Source: Natrialbaceae archaeon (GTDB lineage: Archaea > Halobacteriota > Halobacteria > Halobacteriales > Natrialbaceae). From it: DNA of 61,199 nucleotides. The DNA lies in contig PWMF01000118.1 of NCBI GenBank assembly GCA_003559215.1, positions 1 to 61,199 on the forward strand, in the 5' to 3' direction. Positions 39,406 through 48,800 of this stretch are shown one piece after another. Below the pieces are notes generated by a model. It worked only from the letters and a program-made list of their open reading frames with translations, had not been told where the DNA came from and did not search any database. Position 1 is the stretch's first letter; each line of letters starts with the position of its first letter. The position numbers were made by a program, and so were the translations under genes.

Positions 39406-40887
39406 TCAGTAACTCTTCGCGAAGTACGCGATCTCGTCTGCGGGCTCTCCGCAGACCCCACACTCGTCGCTCTCGGGTTCGACGACCTTGCCGGCGGTCT
39501 TCCCGCCCTCGTCCTCGAGGGGCTGCATGACGATCTCGGCCGCGATCTTCTCCTTGATTGCCTCCTCGCAGGCCTGATCGCCGCACCACGGCGTCTTCAC
39601 GTAGCCGCCGTGTTTGCCGATCGTGCCGAGGATGTCCTCGGGGCTGTGGGCCTCGCGGACGTTCTCCGCAAGGTTCTCCTCGGCCGCCTCGTACAGTTTG
39701 TCGAAGACGGTGTCTAGGTGGTCCTCGACCGTCTCGACGATCCCCTCGCGGTCGGCAACCGCTTTTTCGCTGTCGGGCCGGTGAACCAGCGTCACCTCGC
39801 CGTCGTCGGCCTCGTTGGGCCCGATCTCCAGTCGCAGCGGGACGCCGTTTAACTCGTGTTCGTTGAACTTGAAGCCGGGGTTGCGCTCGTCCCGGTCGTC
39901 GAGTTCCACGCGGATTCCCGCCTCCTCGAGCTCGTCGGCGATCTCCCGCGAGTACTCGAGGACGTCCTCCTTGGTGTCGGCCTGCCAGATCGGGACGATC
40001 GCGACCTGAGTCGGCGCGATCGTCGGCGGGAGCACGAGCCCCTGATCGTCGGAATGGGTCATGATCAGGGCGCCGATCGCGCGCCAGGACAGCCCCCAGG
40101 AGGTCGTGTACGCCGTCTGCTCCTCCTCGTCCTCGTCGGCGAAGGTGATGTCGAACGCCTCCGCGAACGACTGGCCGAGGTTGTGGCTCGTCGCGCCCTG
40201 GACCGACTTCCCGTCGGGCATCAGCGCCTCGACGGTCGTCGTCGTGTCAGCGCCAGGGAACTTATCGTGTTCGGGCTTTTTCCCGCGTAGAACCGGGATC
40301 GCCAGGACGTCCTCGTAAACCTCCTCGTACTGGTCGAGGCGGGTCCAGACCTCCTCCCAGGCGCCCTCGTCGTCGGCGTGGGCGGTGTGGCCCTCCTGCC
40401 ACATGAACTCCTTCGTCCGGAAGAACGGCTTCGTCTCGGTGGCCTCCCAGCGAACCACGGAACACCACTGGTTGATTCGCAGCGGCAGATCGCGGTGGCT
40501 ACGGGTCCAGTCGGCCATGAACGGGGCGATGATCGACTCGCTCGTGGGACGGACGGCGAGTCGCTCCTCGAGTTCCTCGTGGCCACCCTGGGTTACCCAG
40601 GCGACCTCGGGGTCGAAGCCTTCGACGACGTCCTTCTCACGCTCGAGGAAGCTCTCGGGGATGAACATCGGGAAGTAGACGTTGTCGACGCCGGTTTCCT
40701 TGAACCGGCTGTCGAGTGCGTCCTGAATCCCCTCCCAGATCGCGTACCCGCGCGGTTTCGTGACGATGAAGCCGCCCATCGGGGCGTAGTCGGCAAGATT
40801 TGCTTTCTGGACGACCTCGGCGTACCACTCGCCGGGCTTGTGCGATTTCGTCTCGGTGATCCCGAGCTCCTGACTCTCGTCGCTCAT
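39406..40887 (-). CDS. proS: Prolyl-tRNA synthetase, archaeal type
   Basis: A 493-residue class II synthetase. Motif 1 is near FPMFIPESFL, motif 2 includes RWEATETKPFFRTKEFMWQEGHTAH, and motif 3 lies in TSWGLSWRAIGALIMTHSDDQGLVLPP. The C-terminal extension with a zinc-type set (WCGDQACEEAI, CGVCGEP) and the terminal Tyr (AKSY) is typical of the archaeal/eukaryotic form. A TTTATT element 29 bases before the ATG (40911-40916 on the plus strand reads AATAAA) suggests a leaderless transcript. Confidence 0.96.
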   Translation of the reverse strand: MSDESQELGITETKSHKPGEWYAEVVQKANLADYAPMGGFIVTKPRGYAIWEGIQDALDSRFKETGVDNVYFPMFIPESFLEREKDVVEGFDPEVAWVTQGGHEELEERLAVRPTSESIIAPFMADWTRSHRDLPLRINQWCSVVRWEATETKPFFRTKEFMWQEGHTAHADDEGAWEEVWTRLDQYEEVYEDVLAIPVLRGKKPEHDKFPGADTTTTVEALMPDGKSVQGATSHNLGQSFAEAFDITFADEDEEEQTAYTTSWGLSWRAIGALIMTHSDDQGLVLPPTIAPTQVAIVPIWQADTKEDVLEYSREIADELEEAGIRVELDDRDERNPGFKFNEHELNGVPLRLEIGPNEADDGEVTLVHRPDSEKAVADREGIVETVEDHLDTVFDKLYEAAEENLAENVREAHSPEDILGTIGKHGGYVKTPWCGDQACEEAIKEKIAAEIVMQPLEDEGGKTAGKVVEPESDECGVCGEPADEIAYFAKSY

Positions 40888-41072
40888 ACCGCCATCTTCG
40901 TGACCGAAGCAATAAATGGGCCCCGTTTGGGACCGCCCGCCGCCGATCGCGTCGATGTTCGTTCGAGCGACCGTATCCGTTCGATGAAGTATTTCAGCCG
41001 TTGATAACTGTCGTCCGAAACCGGATTAAAACCATTATGTATTATTACACCATAGATTATAATCGCGAACGA

Positions 41073-42578
41073 ATGCGACGGAATCACAGCCACACGAGCG
41101 ATTCGGCGGGTATCGACCGACGGAGCGTCCTGCGCTCGAGCGCTGCGCTCGGCGCGGTCGCGCTCGGGGGGGTCACGATCGGCTCGACCGGTGCGGCCGC
41201 CCGGTCCGCGGGAGCGACAGCGCCCGAGGACGGCGTCGGCTACCAGTACTTCCACCGGGAGTGGACCGAGATCGAGGCCGACCTCGAGCGAGTCGCCGAC
41301 CTGGGCGTGAGCGCGATCTGGATCCCCCAGCCCGCCGTCTCGAAGCTGAGCTGGGAGGACCTGACCTACGGCGACCGGGAGGGGTTCTACGAGGGCGAGG
41401 AGTCGGTCTACGGGCGCGAACGGGATCCCCACCCACCGCTGGGGTACCAGCCCGTCGACCTGCGGGACTTCGACTCCGCGCACGGCACCGAGGACGAACT
41501 CGCCTCGCTGATCGAGACCGCCCACAGCCACGATATCGACGTCATCGTCGATGTCGTCCTCAACCACATGGCCAACCCCGACGGCCCCGACGGCGAGGTC
41601 GAGTACCCGCAGTTCGACCCCGACGAGCACTTCCACGACTACGGTACGCTCGGGGACTGCGAACTCGAGGGCGAGGAGGCGGAGATGTACGAGTGCGATC
41701 TGCTCGACCTTCCGTCGATGGACGTCGAGCATCCCGAGGTAAAGGAAGCTCACGAGGCCTACCTCCGGAAGATCGCCGAGCTCGGCGCCGACGGGCTGCG
41801 GATCGACGCCGCGGCCCACGTCTGGCCGTGGTACTTCCAGGAGCACATCAACCCCCTGGCCGACGAACTCGACCTCTGGCGGGTCGGCGAGGTCTGGGAC
41901 GACGACGTCGATCACCTGCTCGAGTTCGCCGACACCGGGATGACCGTCTTCGACTTCCCGCTGTACAACGCGATCATGGAGACCTTCGAGGGCGGGAGCA
42001 TGGAAGCGCTCTCCCAGGAGGCAGCACGAGGGGTCGTCCACGAGGACCCCGAGGTGGCCGTCACGTTCGTCCAGAACCACGACACGACCGGACCCGAGGT
42101 CGAACCGAACGAGCCCGAGGGCCGGGCCGTCGAGCTCGCCGAGGCGTTCATCCTCGCGTACGCCGGGATGCCGATGATCTACCGGGGCGGCGCCGAGGAG
42201 CGCCCGGAGCTCGAGGACCAGGACCTCCGGGCGCTCGTCGGGGTCTCTCGAACCCTCGCCGAGGGAGCGGTGATCGACCGCCACGTGGACGACGACGTCT
42301 ACGTCTTCGAGCGCGAGGGGAACCTGCTGGCTGGGATCAACACCGCCGACGAGGATCGCACGGTGACCGTCGAGACCGACTGGCGAACCGAGCCGCTGGT
42401 CGACCACGCCGGTGACGGCGCGAACGTCACGACCGGTCCCGACTGTGCGGTCGAACTCACCGTTCCCGCCGAAGGATGGGTCATGTACGGGCCCAGAAAC
42501 GGCGTCCCTGCCGATCCGGACCCACCGGGCGAGCCGGCGCCACCCGCCGATCCGGACCCGCTGTCCGACGACTGCTAG
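41073..42578 (+). CDS. Tat-exported GH13 alpha-amylase-type glycoside hydrolase
   Basis: A 501-residue secreted enzyme. The Tat signal is DRRSVLRSSAALGAVALGG (residues ~15-33). The GH13 regions are complete: region I DVVLNH, nucleophile Asp245 in GLRIDAAAH, acid/base Glu273 in RVGEVW, and Asp337 in VQNHDT. It should hydrolyse alpha-1,4-glucans outside the cell. The ATG at 41073 is chosen; the frame is open 72 bases further, but that part is AT-rich promoter sequence with TATTATTAC ~33 bases before the ATG. A Pro/Asp/Glu-rich C-terminal tail ends in Cys. No transporter genes lie beside it. Confidence 0.92.
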   Translation: MRRNHSHTSDSAGIDRRSVLRSSAALGAVALGGVTIGSTGAAARSAGATAPEDGVGYQYFHREWTEIEADLERVADLGVSAIWIPQPAVSKLSWEDLTYGDREGFYEGEESVYGRERDPHPPLGYQPVDLRDFDSAHGTEDELASLIETAHSHDIDVIVDVVLNHMANPDGPDGEVEYPQFDPDEHFHDYGTLGDCELEGEEAEMYECDLLDLPSMDVEHPEVKEAHEAYLRKIAELGADGLRIDAAAHVWPWYFQEHINPLADELDLWRVGEVWDDDVDHLLEFADTGMTVFDFPLYNAIMETFEGGSMEALSQEAARGVVHEDPEVAVTFVQNHDTTGPEVEPNEPEGRAVELAEAFILAYAGMPMIYRGGAEERPELEDQDLRALVGVSRTLAEGAVIDRHVDDDVYVFEREGNLLAGINTADEDRTVTVETDWRTEPLVDHAGDGANVTTGPDCAVELTVPAEGWVMYGPRNGVPADPDPPGEPAPPADPDPLSDDC

Positions 42579-42629
42579 GAACCGAGGCCGCAAAGAAACG
42601 CTCGACATCCAGTTTCCTGTTCTCGGACG

Positions 42630-42636
42630 TTTATAC
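42630..42636 (+). promoter_or_regulatory. TATA box for the quinone oxidoreductase gene
   Basis: TTTATAC lies 30 bases before the ATG at 42660, a textbook haloarchaeal leaderless spacing. Confidence 0.65.
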
Positions 42637-42659
42637 GCGTTCGTTACGAGTGGTAACCC

Positions 42660-43631
42660 ATGAAGGCCATCGAGGTAACGGAGTACGGCGACAGCGACGA
42701 ACTCGAGGTCGTCGATCGGGACGTGCCCGAGCCCGACGCCGGCGAAGTCCGAATCGAGATCGAGGCCGCGGGGATCAACTTCGCCGACATCATGCAGCGA
42801 CGCGGCGTCTACCCGGGCGGTCCCGAGGCGCCCTACGTTCCCGGGATGGAGGCCGCGGGAACGATCGACGCGACCGGCGAGGGAGTCGATCTGGACGAGG
42901 GCGACCGCGTCGTCGCCATGCTCGATCGGGGCGGGTACGCGGAGTACGCCACCGCGAACGCCCAGATGCTGTTCCCGATCCCCGAGGGGATGAGCTTCGA
43001 GGAGGCCGCCGGCTTTCCCGTCCAGTTTCTCACCGCCCACTCCTGTCTGTTCGAGTGGGGCGAACTCGAGGAGGGGGAGTCGGTGCTGATCCAGGCCGCC
43101 GCGGGTGGGGTCGGTACCGCGGCCGTTCAGTTGGCGTCGAACGCCGGCGCGGAGGTGTTCGGCACGGCGAGCAGCGAGGAGAAACTCGAACTCGCGGCCG
43201 ACCTGGGCTGCGATCATCCGATCCAGTACACCGAGACCGACTTCCGCGAGACCGTCGAGGCCGAGACCGACGGCGAGGGCGTCGACCTCGTCCTCGAGTC
43301 GGTCGGCGGCGACGTCTTCGATCGGAGCCTCGACGCGATGGCCCACTTCGGTCGCATGGTCACCTTCGGCGTGGCAAGCGGCGAGCCCGCGAGCGCGGAG
43401 AACCGACGGCTCCTCTTCGAGAACAAGAGCGTCCGGGGCTTCCACCTCGGTCAGGCCGCCATGCACGACCCGAGCCGGATCATGCAGGCCGTCCCCGAGC
43501 TCACCGAGGGGCTCGCGAGCGGCGAGCTCGAGGTAATCGTCGGCGAGTCGTTCCCGCTCGAGGAGGCCGCCGACGCCCACCGGTACATCGAGGAGCGCAA
43601 GAGCTCCGGGAAGGTCCTGCTGAAACCGTAG
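42660..43631 (+). CDS. NADPH:quinone oxidoreductase (medium-chain dehydrogenase family)
   Basis: A 323-residue zinc-independent MDR-family enzyme: N-terminal GroES-like domain (INFADIMQRRGVYPGG), then the nucleotide-binding segment LIQAAAGGVGTAAVQLAS (~residues 140-157) and the VDLVLESVGGDVFDRSL strand-helix. The lack of zinc-ligand cysteines fits the QOR branch, which reduces quinones or enones with NADPH. It is single and has a strong leaderless promoter. Confidence 0.9.
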   Translation: MKAIEVTEYGDSDELEVVDRDVPEPDAGEVRIEIEAAGINFADIMQRRGVYPGGPEAPYVPGMEAAGTIDATGEGVDLDEGDRVVAMLDRGGYAEYATANAQMLFPIPEGMSFEEAAGFPVQFLTAHSCLFEWGELEEGESVLIQAAAGGVGTAAVQLASNAGAEVFGTASSEEKLELAADLGCDHPIQYTETDFRETVEAETDGEGVDLVLESVGGDVFDRSLDAMAHFGRMVTFGVASGEPASAENRRLLFENKSVRGFHLGQAAMHDPSRIMQAVPELTEGLASGELEVIVGESFPLEEAADAHRYIEERKSSGKVLLKP

Positions 43632-43670
43632 TCGCCGAACGGATACGATCAGCGACCCGCCGACCGCTTC

Positions 43671-44129
43671 TTACTCGCCGGTCTCTTCGATCTCGCCGTC
43701 TACCTCCACGTCGTCTCCGGTTTCGACGGTTTCACCGCTCGCGTCGCCGTCGACTTCGACGTTCTCTTCGAGAGTAACCGATCCGTCGGCGGTAACGTTG
43801 CCGTCTACCTCGACGTCCTCCTCGAGGGTGACGTCACCGCCGGCGTCGACCGAGCCATCGATTTTGACGTCCTCGAGCACCTCGATGCTTCCGTCGGCAG
43901 AGACGTCGTCGCCGTCCTCGTCGACGGTAACATCCTCGCCGTCCGCAGCGTCGTCTTCATCGTCCGCAGTGTCGTCCTCGTCGGCATCGGCTCCCTCGGC
44001 ACCGTTCCCGTTTCCATCGCCAGCGTCGTCGGCACCGTTCTCGCCATCGTCCTCCGCACGGCCAGCGATCGCGACGACTGTTCCGGTAGCGATCCCGCCG
44101 AGTAGTCGGCGACGATCCGTACCGACCGT
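43671..44129 (-). pseudogene. Damaged third member of a tandem acidic Tat-protein family, with beta-repeat tail
   Basis: The frame is open from 44150 to the stop at 43671-43673 but has no ATG, GTG or TTG before its signal-like start. Reading from 44129 gives TVGTDRRRLLGGIATGTVVAIAG, which aligns with the signals of the two neighbours (TRRRMLAIAATG..., TRRRLLSVAAAG...). The codon where their ATG falls is ACG here, and the lipobox Cys (AVAGC, AIAGC) is Arg (AIAGR). An acidic linker follows, then a ~65-residue tail with repeated DVEVDG units (three copies, spaced ~18-20) like a bactofilin-type beta-helix. A GTG at 43880 could still express that tail alone. Start and lipobox are lost, so I call it a probable pseudogene; use of ACG cannot be excluded. 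Confidence 0.5.
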
Positions 44130-44312
44130 CGTGTCGATCCTTGTGACTCGTCAGTAACAGGGATCCACGTTGCTGTCGAAACGTCGGCGCTCGTATGTCC
44201 CTGTCTGCGATCATCCTCGCCGTACCGACGCTCGAGCGAAGTCGTAACCGACCGCAAGAATCCGCACCGACGAGCGCCGGCTATCGGTCGCCGGTCGCTC
44301 TACCGAACCGGC

Positions 44313-44744
44313 TCAATCGTCGCCGAGACCGTCGTCCTCGTCGGCTTCGTCGTCGGCCGTCTCGTTGTCGTCCTCGTCGTCGACGGCTTCGCCGCCGGCC
44401 TCGCCGGCATCGTCGGTCTCGCCGTCGGTCTCGTTGTCGTCGCCGAGATCGTCGTCCTCGTCACCGAGGTCGTCATCGGTCTCGTTCCCGTCGTCGGTCT
44501 CGTTCCCGTCGTCGGTCTCGTTCGCGTCCGTATCGTCCTCATCGTCGAGACCGTCGTCCTCGGTGTCATCCATCCCGTCGTCGTCTTCGGTGTCGTCGAC
44601 GCCGCCGTCGGCACCGTTCTCGTCGTCGAGTCCGTCGTCGGCGTCGTCGCCGTTCTCTTCGTCGTCGTCGGCACAGCCAGCTACCGCACCAACTACACCA
44701 GTAGCGGCGATCGCCAGCATCCGTCGGCGGGTTGTATCAGTCAT
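44313..44744 (-). CDS. Acidic Tat lipoprotein, low-complexity
   Basis: A 143-residue protein. The N-terminus MTDTTRRRMLAIAATGVVGA has the twin Arg and a hydrophobic core ending in the lipobox AVAGC, so export by Tat and lipid anchoring at the Cys are expected. Everything after is Asp, Glu, Gly, Asn and Thr (NETDDG repeats, possible N-glycosylation sequons). A CTTATCTT element lies ~30 bases upstream. It forms a tandem family with 44847-45080 and the damaged 43671-44129. Function unknown. Confidence 0.7.
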   Translation of the reverse strand: MTDTTRRRMLAIAATGVVGAVAGCADDDEENGDDADDGLDDENGADGGVDDTEDDDGMDDTEDDGLDDEDDTDANETDDGNETDDGNETDDDLGDEDDDLGDDNETDGETDDAGEAGGEAVDDEDDNETADDEADEDDGLGDD

Positions 44745-44846
44745 TGAGATGCTTGATGATGCTGACCAGTAAGATAAGGATATTATCGTTGCAATAGAAG
44801 GCCGGGTTCGCCGAGCGTGGTCCGCTCGGCGAGCTCGCTTCGGGGG

Positions 44847-45080
44847 TTACTCGTCGTCTTCGTCCGCATCGTCGTCGGTCTCGTCGCTCTCGGTCCCCTC
44901 GTCGACGTCGTCCATCGGGTCGTCGTCTTCCTGTTCGGTCTCGTCGGGCGGTGCGTCGTCGAGGTCTTCGTCGCCTTCGCCCTCCTCTTGGTCTTGGTCG
45001 TCGTCTCCACAGCCGGCGATCGCACCGACTGCTCCGGCAGCCGCAACCGAGAGCAGTCGTCGGCGGGTTCCATCAATCAT
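44847..45080 (-). CDS. Short acidic Tat lipoprotein
   Basis: A 77-residue protein, MIDGTRRRLLSVAAAGAVGA, then lipobox AIAGC and a ~50-residue Asp/Glu tail. The signal peptide resembles those of its two neighbours at both protein and DNA level (shared ACCCGCCGACG before the hydrophobic core in two of them), so the group arose by duplication. The tail is shorter. Function unknown. Confidence 0.68.
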   Translation of the reverse strand: MIDGTRRRLLSVAAAGAVGAIAGCGDDDQDQEEGEGDEDLDDAPPDETEQEDDDPMDDVDEGTESDETDDDADEDDE

Positions 45081-45160
45081 CGTGATCGGACGTGCTACCC
45101 GTCGGCGTCGAAAGTGGGTTGCCGTTGCGATGCAATGCCGGGACTCGAGCGAACCGATAC

Positions 45161-45673
45161 CTAGCGGGAGCGGTCAGGAGCGTCGAAGTCGACGTCTCGC
45201 TCGAGGTCGTGGCCTTCGAACTCGGCCTCGTCGAGCGGTTCGCCGCCGACGAACCGGAACTCGCCGGCGACCGTCCCGCCCTCGAGGACGGCGGGCAGCC
45301 AGAGGCGGTCGTCCTCCCACATCCGGTCGTAGGGCACGTCCTCGACCGCGAACCACTCCGGACGGGCCTCCTCGGAGGGACGGGGCTCGCCCGCGAACGT
45401 TCGGGTTCGAAACACGTGACAGAAGGTGTAGCGATCGCCGTCGAGGCGGAACTCGAGTTCGCCCGCCCTCTCGAGATCGGCAGGGTCGATCTCGAGGCCG
45501 ACCTCCTCGTTCGTTTCCCGAACGGCACACTCTCGAGGCGTCTCCTCGCCCTCGAGTTTGCCGCCCGGACCGTTGTACCAGCCCTCGCCGAGTCCGCGTC
45601 GCTTCTCGATCAGGAGCACCTCGTCGGCCCTGCCGGCGTCCCGGAGGGGAAAACACAGCGTCGCCTCGATCAT
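45161..45673 (-). CDS. NUDIX hydrolase (8-oxo-dGTP diphosphatase-like)
   Basis: A 170-residue MutT/NUDIX protein. The NUDIX box starts at GPGGKLEGEETPRECAVRET and continues NEEVGLEI (G-x5-E-x7-R-E-x2-E-E-x-G pattern complete). FCHVFRTRTFAGEP and a C-terminal WEDDRLWLPAVLEG segment resemble the MTH1 group that cleans oxidised nucleotides. A GTG at 45694 is possible, but a TTTATT element (AATAAA at 45697-45702 on the plus strand) ~29 bases before the ATG at 45673 supports that start. The substrate is inferred. Confidence 0.88.
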   Translation of the reverse strand: MIEATLCFPLRDAGRADEVLLIEKRRGLGEGWYNGPGGKLEGEETPRECAVRETNEEVGLEIDPADLERAGELEFRLDGDRYTFCHVFRTRTFAGEPRPSEEARPEWFAVEDVPYDRMWEDDRLWLPAVLEGGTVAGEFRFVGGEPLDEAEFEGHDLERDVDFDAPDRSR

Positions 45674-45813
45674 GGTCGCGGATTCGTTCGGCACGGAATA
45701 AACGCGTTCGGTATGGCCTCGAGCGCCGCGTCAAACGAACCGCTGTACGTCGTTTCCGACGCGAGCGCGAGCCGTTCTACAGTCACGCCGGTAAATCGGC
45801 ACAGCGGTCCGTC

Positions 45814-48800
45814 TCAGTCGTCGTCCGCGGCGACGTCGGGTGCGTACTCCTCGGGCGCACAGCCCAGCGACCGATGGGCGCAGTACCGACAGTGCTCACC
45901 GGGCGTCGTCTCCCGGTAAGAGGGGGCGTCGACGCCCTCGAGGGTCTCGCGGACCGACTCCCAGGACGGCAGCGCCTCGGGCTCGATCAGGTCGACCCGC
46001 GGCCCCTCGACCCCGCCGACGTAGACGTAGCCGACGGCCGCGATCGGCTCGTCGAACCGGCTGTCGCAGGCGCGGGCGTACAGCGCGAGCTGGGTCGCCG
46101 CTCCGGGATCGATCCGGGTCGCGGTCGCCTTGTAATCGAGAACGGCGAGCCCGCCGCCGGCGGAGTCGGGCAGCCGTCGGATCGTGTCGACGTAGCCGAC
46201 GACGTCGCCGTCGATCCCGGCGACGTCCGTGAGGGCAAACGGCAGCTCCGCTGCGAGCGTCTCCCAGTCGGCGACCGGGGGTTCGACCGTCGGCGCGTTC
46301 GCCTCGAAGTAGCGATCGATACAGGCCAGCACCGCCTCACGGTGCTCGAGCAGGTCCCGTGCGGTCAGCTGTCGGACGGCGGCCTCGCGCCAGTCGGCTC
46401 GAGTCTCGTACCCGCGGTGGAACGCCTCTTCGGCGACGTCGTGGAACACCGAGCCGGCGATCCGCGGGGCCGCTGTGTCTTCCCCTTCTTCGCCGGCCGT
46501 CGGGTCGTCGATCGCCCGCACGACGTGCTCGAGGTAGTGTTTCCGCGAGCAGGCCTCGTAGCTCTCCATGGCCGTGTAGCTGTGGCGCATCGCGACCGGG
46601 AGCCGGCCGTCGGCCGAGAGTGCCTCGACCGGAAACCGGCTCGTATCGGTCGTCAACGCCCCGGCCCGTCGTTCCCCCGGCGCCCGGATCGACGACTCCC
46701 CGCTCGAGGCGTCGGCCGCCGGAAGCAGCGTTCCGTTCCGCAACAGCCGGCCGAGTTCGTGGACGGTCTCGATCGCCTCCCGGGTCTCGAGCGGTTCGAC
46801 GGATCGGTCCTCGTAGCCGGCGTAGTAGGTGATCGTTCCCGGGCGCTCGTCGGCCGCGACGGCGAGTTCGTCGGTGCGATCGACCACGGTACGGGGATAC
46901 GTCTCTCGAACCGACTCGAAGCTCTCGGTCAGGGTCGACCACAGCTCCATGCGCTCGCCGGCGACCGACCACTCGATGGCGGGATCGAGGCAGGCGTCCG
47001 CGGTGGAGACCGCCAGCTCACCCTCATTGCCGTCGTAGTCGTACTCGCTCCCGAAGACGAACAGGTGGTTCTCCGCTCGCGTGAGCGCGACGTGGAGCAC
47101 TCGCCACTCCTCGCCGACCGTCTCGGCCGCGATGTCGGCACACAGCGGCGAGGCGATGTCGTCGTCGAGGGTCGCCGCGAGCAGCCGGGTGCGGGCGCGA
47201 CGGGCGTAGTCGTGTTCGACACACCACTCCTCGTCGGAGAGGTAGGGGGCGAGAACGGTGTCGAACTCCAAGCCCTTCGCCTGGTGGACCGTCATCACGT
47301 CGACGCGATCGTCCGAAGTGGTTCCCCTGTCACGTTCGGCGCTTCCGCCCTGCAGCGTCGCCTCGAGCGCGTCGACGAACTCCGTCGAGAGGGTGCGGAC
47401 CACGCTCTCGGCGTCGTAGCGCTCGACGAAGCGGTCGATTCGCTCGAGCCGGCGACGCTCCTCGCTCGTGAGGAACCACTCGAGACGGGTGAGTTCGCGG
47501 AGCCTCGTGAGCAGCCCCGATAGCGGGTAGACATCACGCAGTGTCGCGAGACGATCGAGGTGAGTCCGGGCCCGCTCGAGTTCGGCCGTCGCCTCGATGT
47601 CGTCGGCGTCGATCTCGAAGACCGCGTCGTACAGCGACCCTGACCGCCCCTGGAGGGTCGCGAGGTCGGTCTCGGGGAGCCGGTAGCGGTAGAGCAACAC
47701 TCGGCGGAGATCGACGTCGGCGTCGGGCTCGACCAGCACCCGAAGGTACGACAGCAGCGTCCGGATCCCGGGTGAGATCTCACCCCGGGGCGAGCCCGAG
47801 ATCTCGTGGGGGATCTGTCGGTCGCGAAGCTCGTCGGCGACGAGACGGGCGTGGCGGTTAGTCCGGACGATCACGGCGATATCCCCGAGCGATCGTTCCG
47901 GAACGTTCTCGCAGGCGCCGTTGAGCAGCCGCGAGACGGTGGTCGCGACCTGCTCGGCCGTCGGGTCGTCGATCTCGTCGCTCTCGACTTTGACGACCCG
48001 ATCCGGGGGCTCCTCGCGCTCGTAGGTGCCGGGATCGCGGCCGTCCTCGCGCAGCGTCTTCGAGCCGTCGGCGTACGCACAGCGGTTCGTCAGCTCGAGG
48101 ATCTCCTGGCGCGACCGGAAGTTGAGCTCGAGTTCGATCCCCGCGTGGTCGTCGTAGCGCTCGGCGAGTCGGTCGAGTCCTCGGCGGTCGGTGCCCCGCC
48201 AGCCGTAGATCGCCTGGTCCTTGTCCCCGATCGCGAGCAGGTCTGGTCGATCGGGTCCGTCGGTGAGTTCGGCGATGAGCTCGAACTGCGTCGCGTCCGT
48301 GTCCTGAAACTCATCGCAGTAGACCTGCTCCCACTGGCCGGTGATCTCGTCGGCGACCGCCTCGTCGGTGAGCAGGTCGGTCGCGGTGCGAACCAGCTCG
48401 TCGAAGTCGAACGCGCGCTCGCGCTCGAGGGTCTCGTGGTAGTCGGCGTAGACCTCGGTGTAGTGGCGGGCCAGCCGAAGGAACTCGACGTAGTGTTTCA
48501 GCCGGCCGAACGGGGTCTGCTCGATCCGTTCGGTTCCCGTCCCGCCGATCCGGTTGCCGAACAGCGCCCGCGGCAGCTGTTTCGTCGTCGGCGCCTCGAG
48601 GGAGAGCGTCTCGTAGGCGTTGGTCACGCACCGCTGGAGGATCCGCAGGTAGGCGTCGATATCCCGGACGACGTCGTCCTCGCGGAACGCCGCGGGCGCC
48701 TCGGCAATCTTCTCCCGGCAGTAGCTGATGAGCGTGCCGTACTCGACGAGCCCCTCGCGGGCCGCGTCGAGGTGTTCCTCCCGGTTGAAGTACCGGAGCG

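Noticed and set aside
40884..43580. An 898-codon open frame on the minus strand
   Set aside because: It lies opposite the GH13 and quinone oxidoreductase genes, both with full catalytic motifs. Its composition mirrors their codon pattern and it has no domain of its own.
44330..44690. Repeated GTCGTCCTCG-type blocks on the plus strand
   Set aside because: They are the complement of Asp/Glu/Thr codons in a low-complexity lipoprotein, not an independent repeat.
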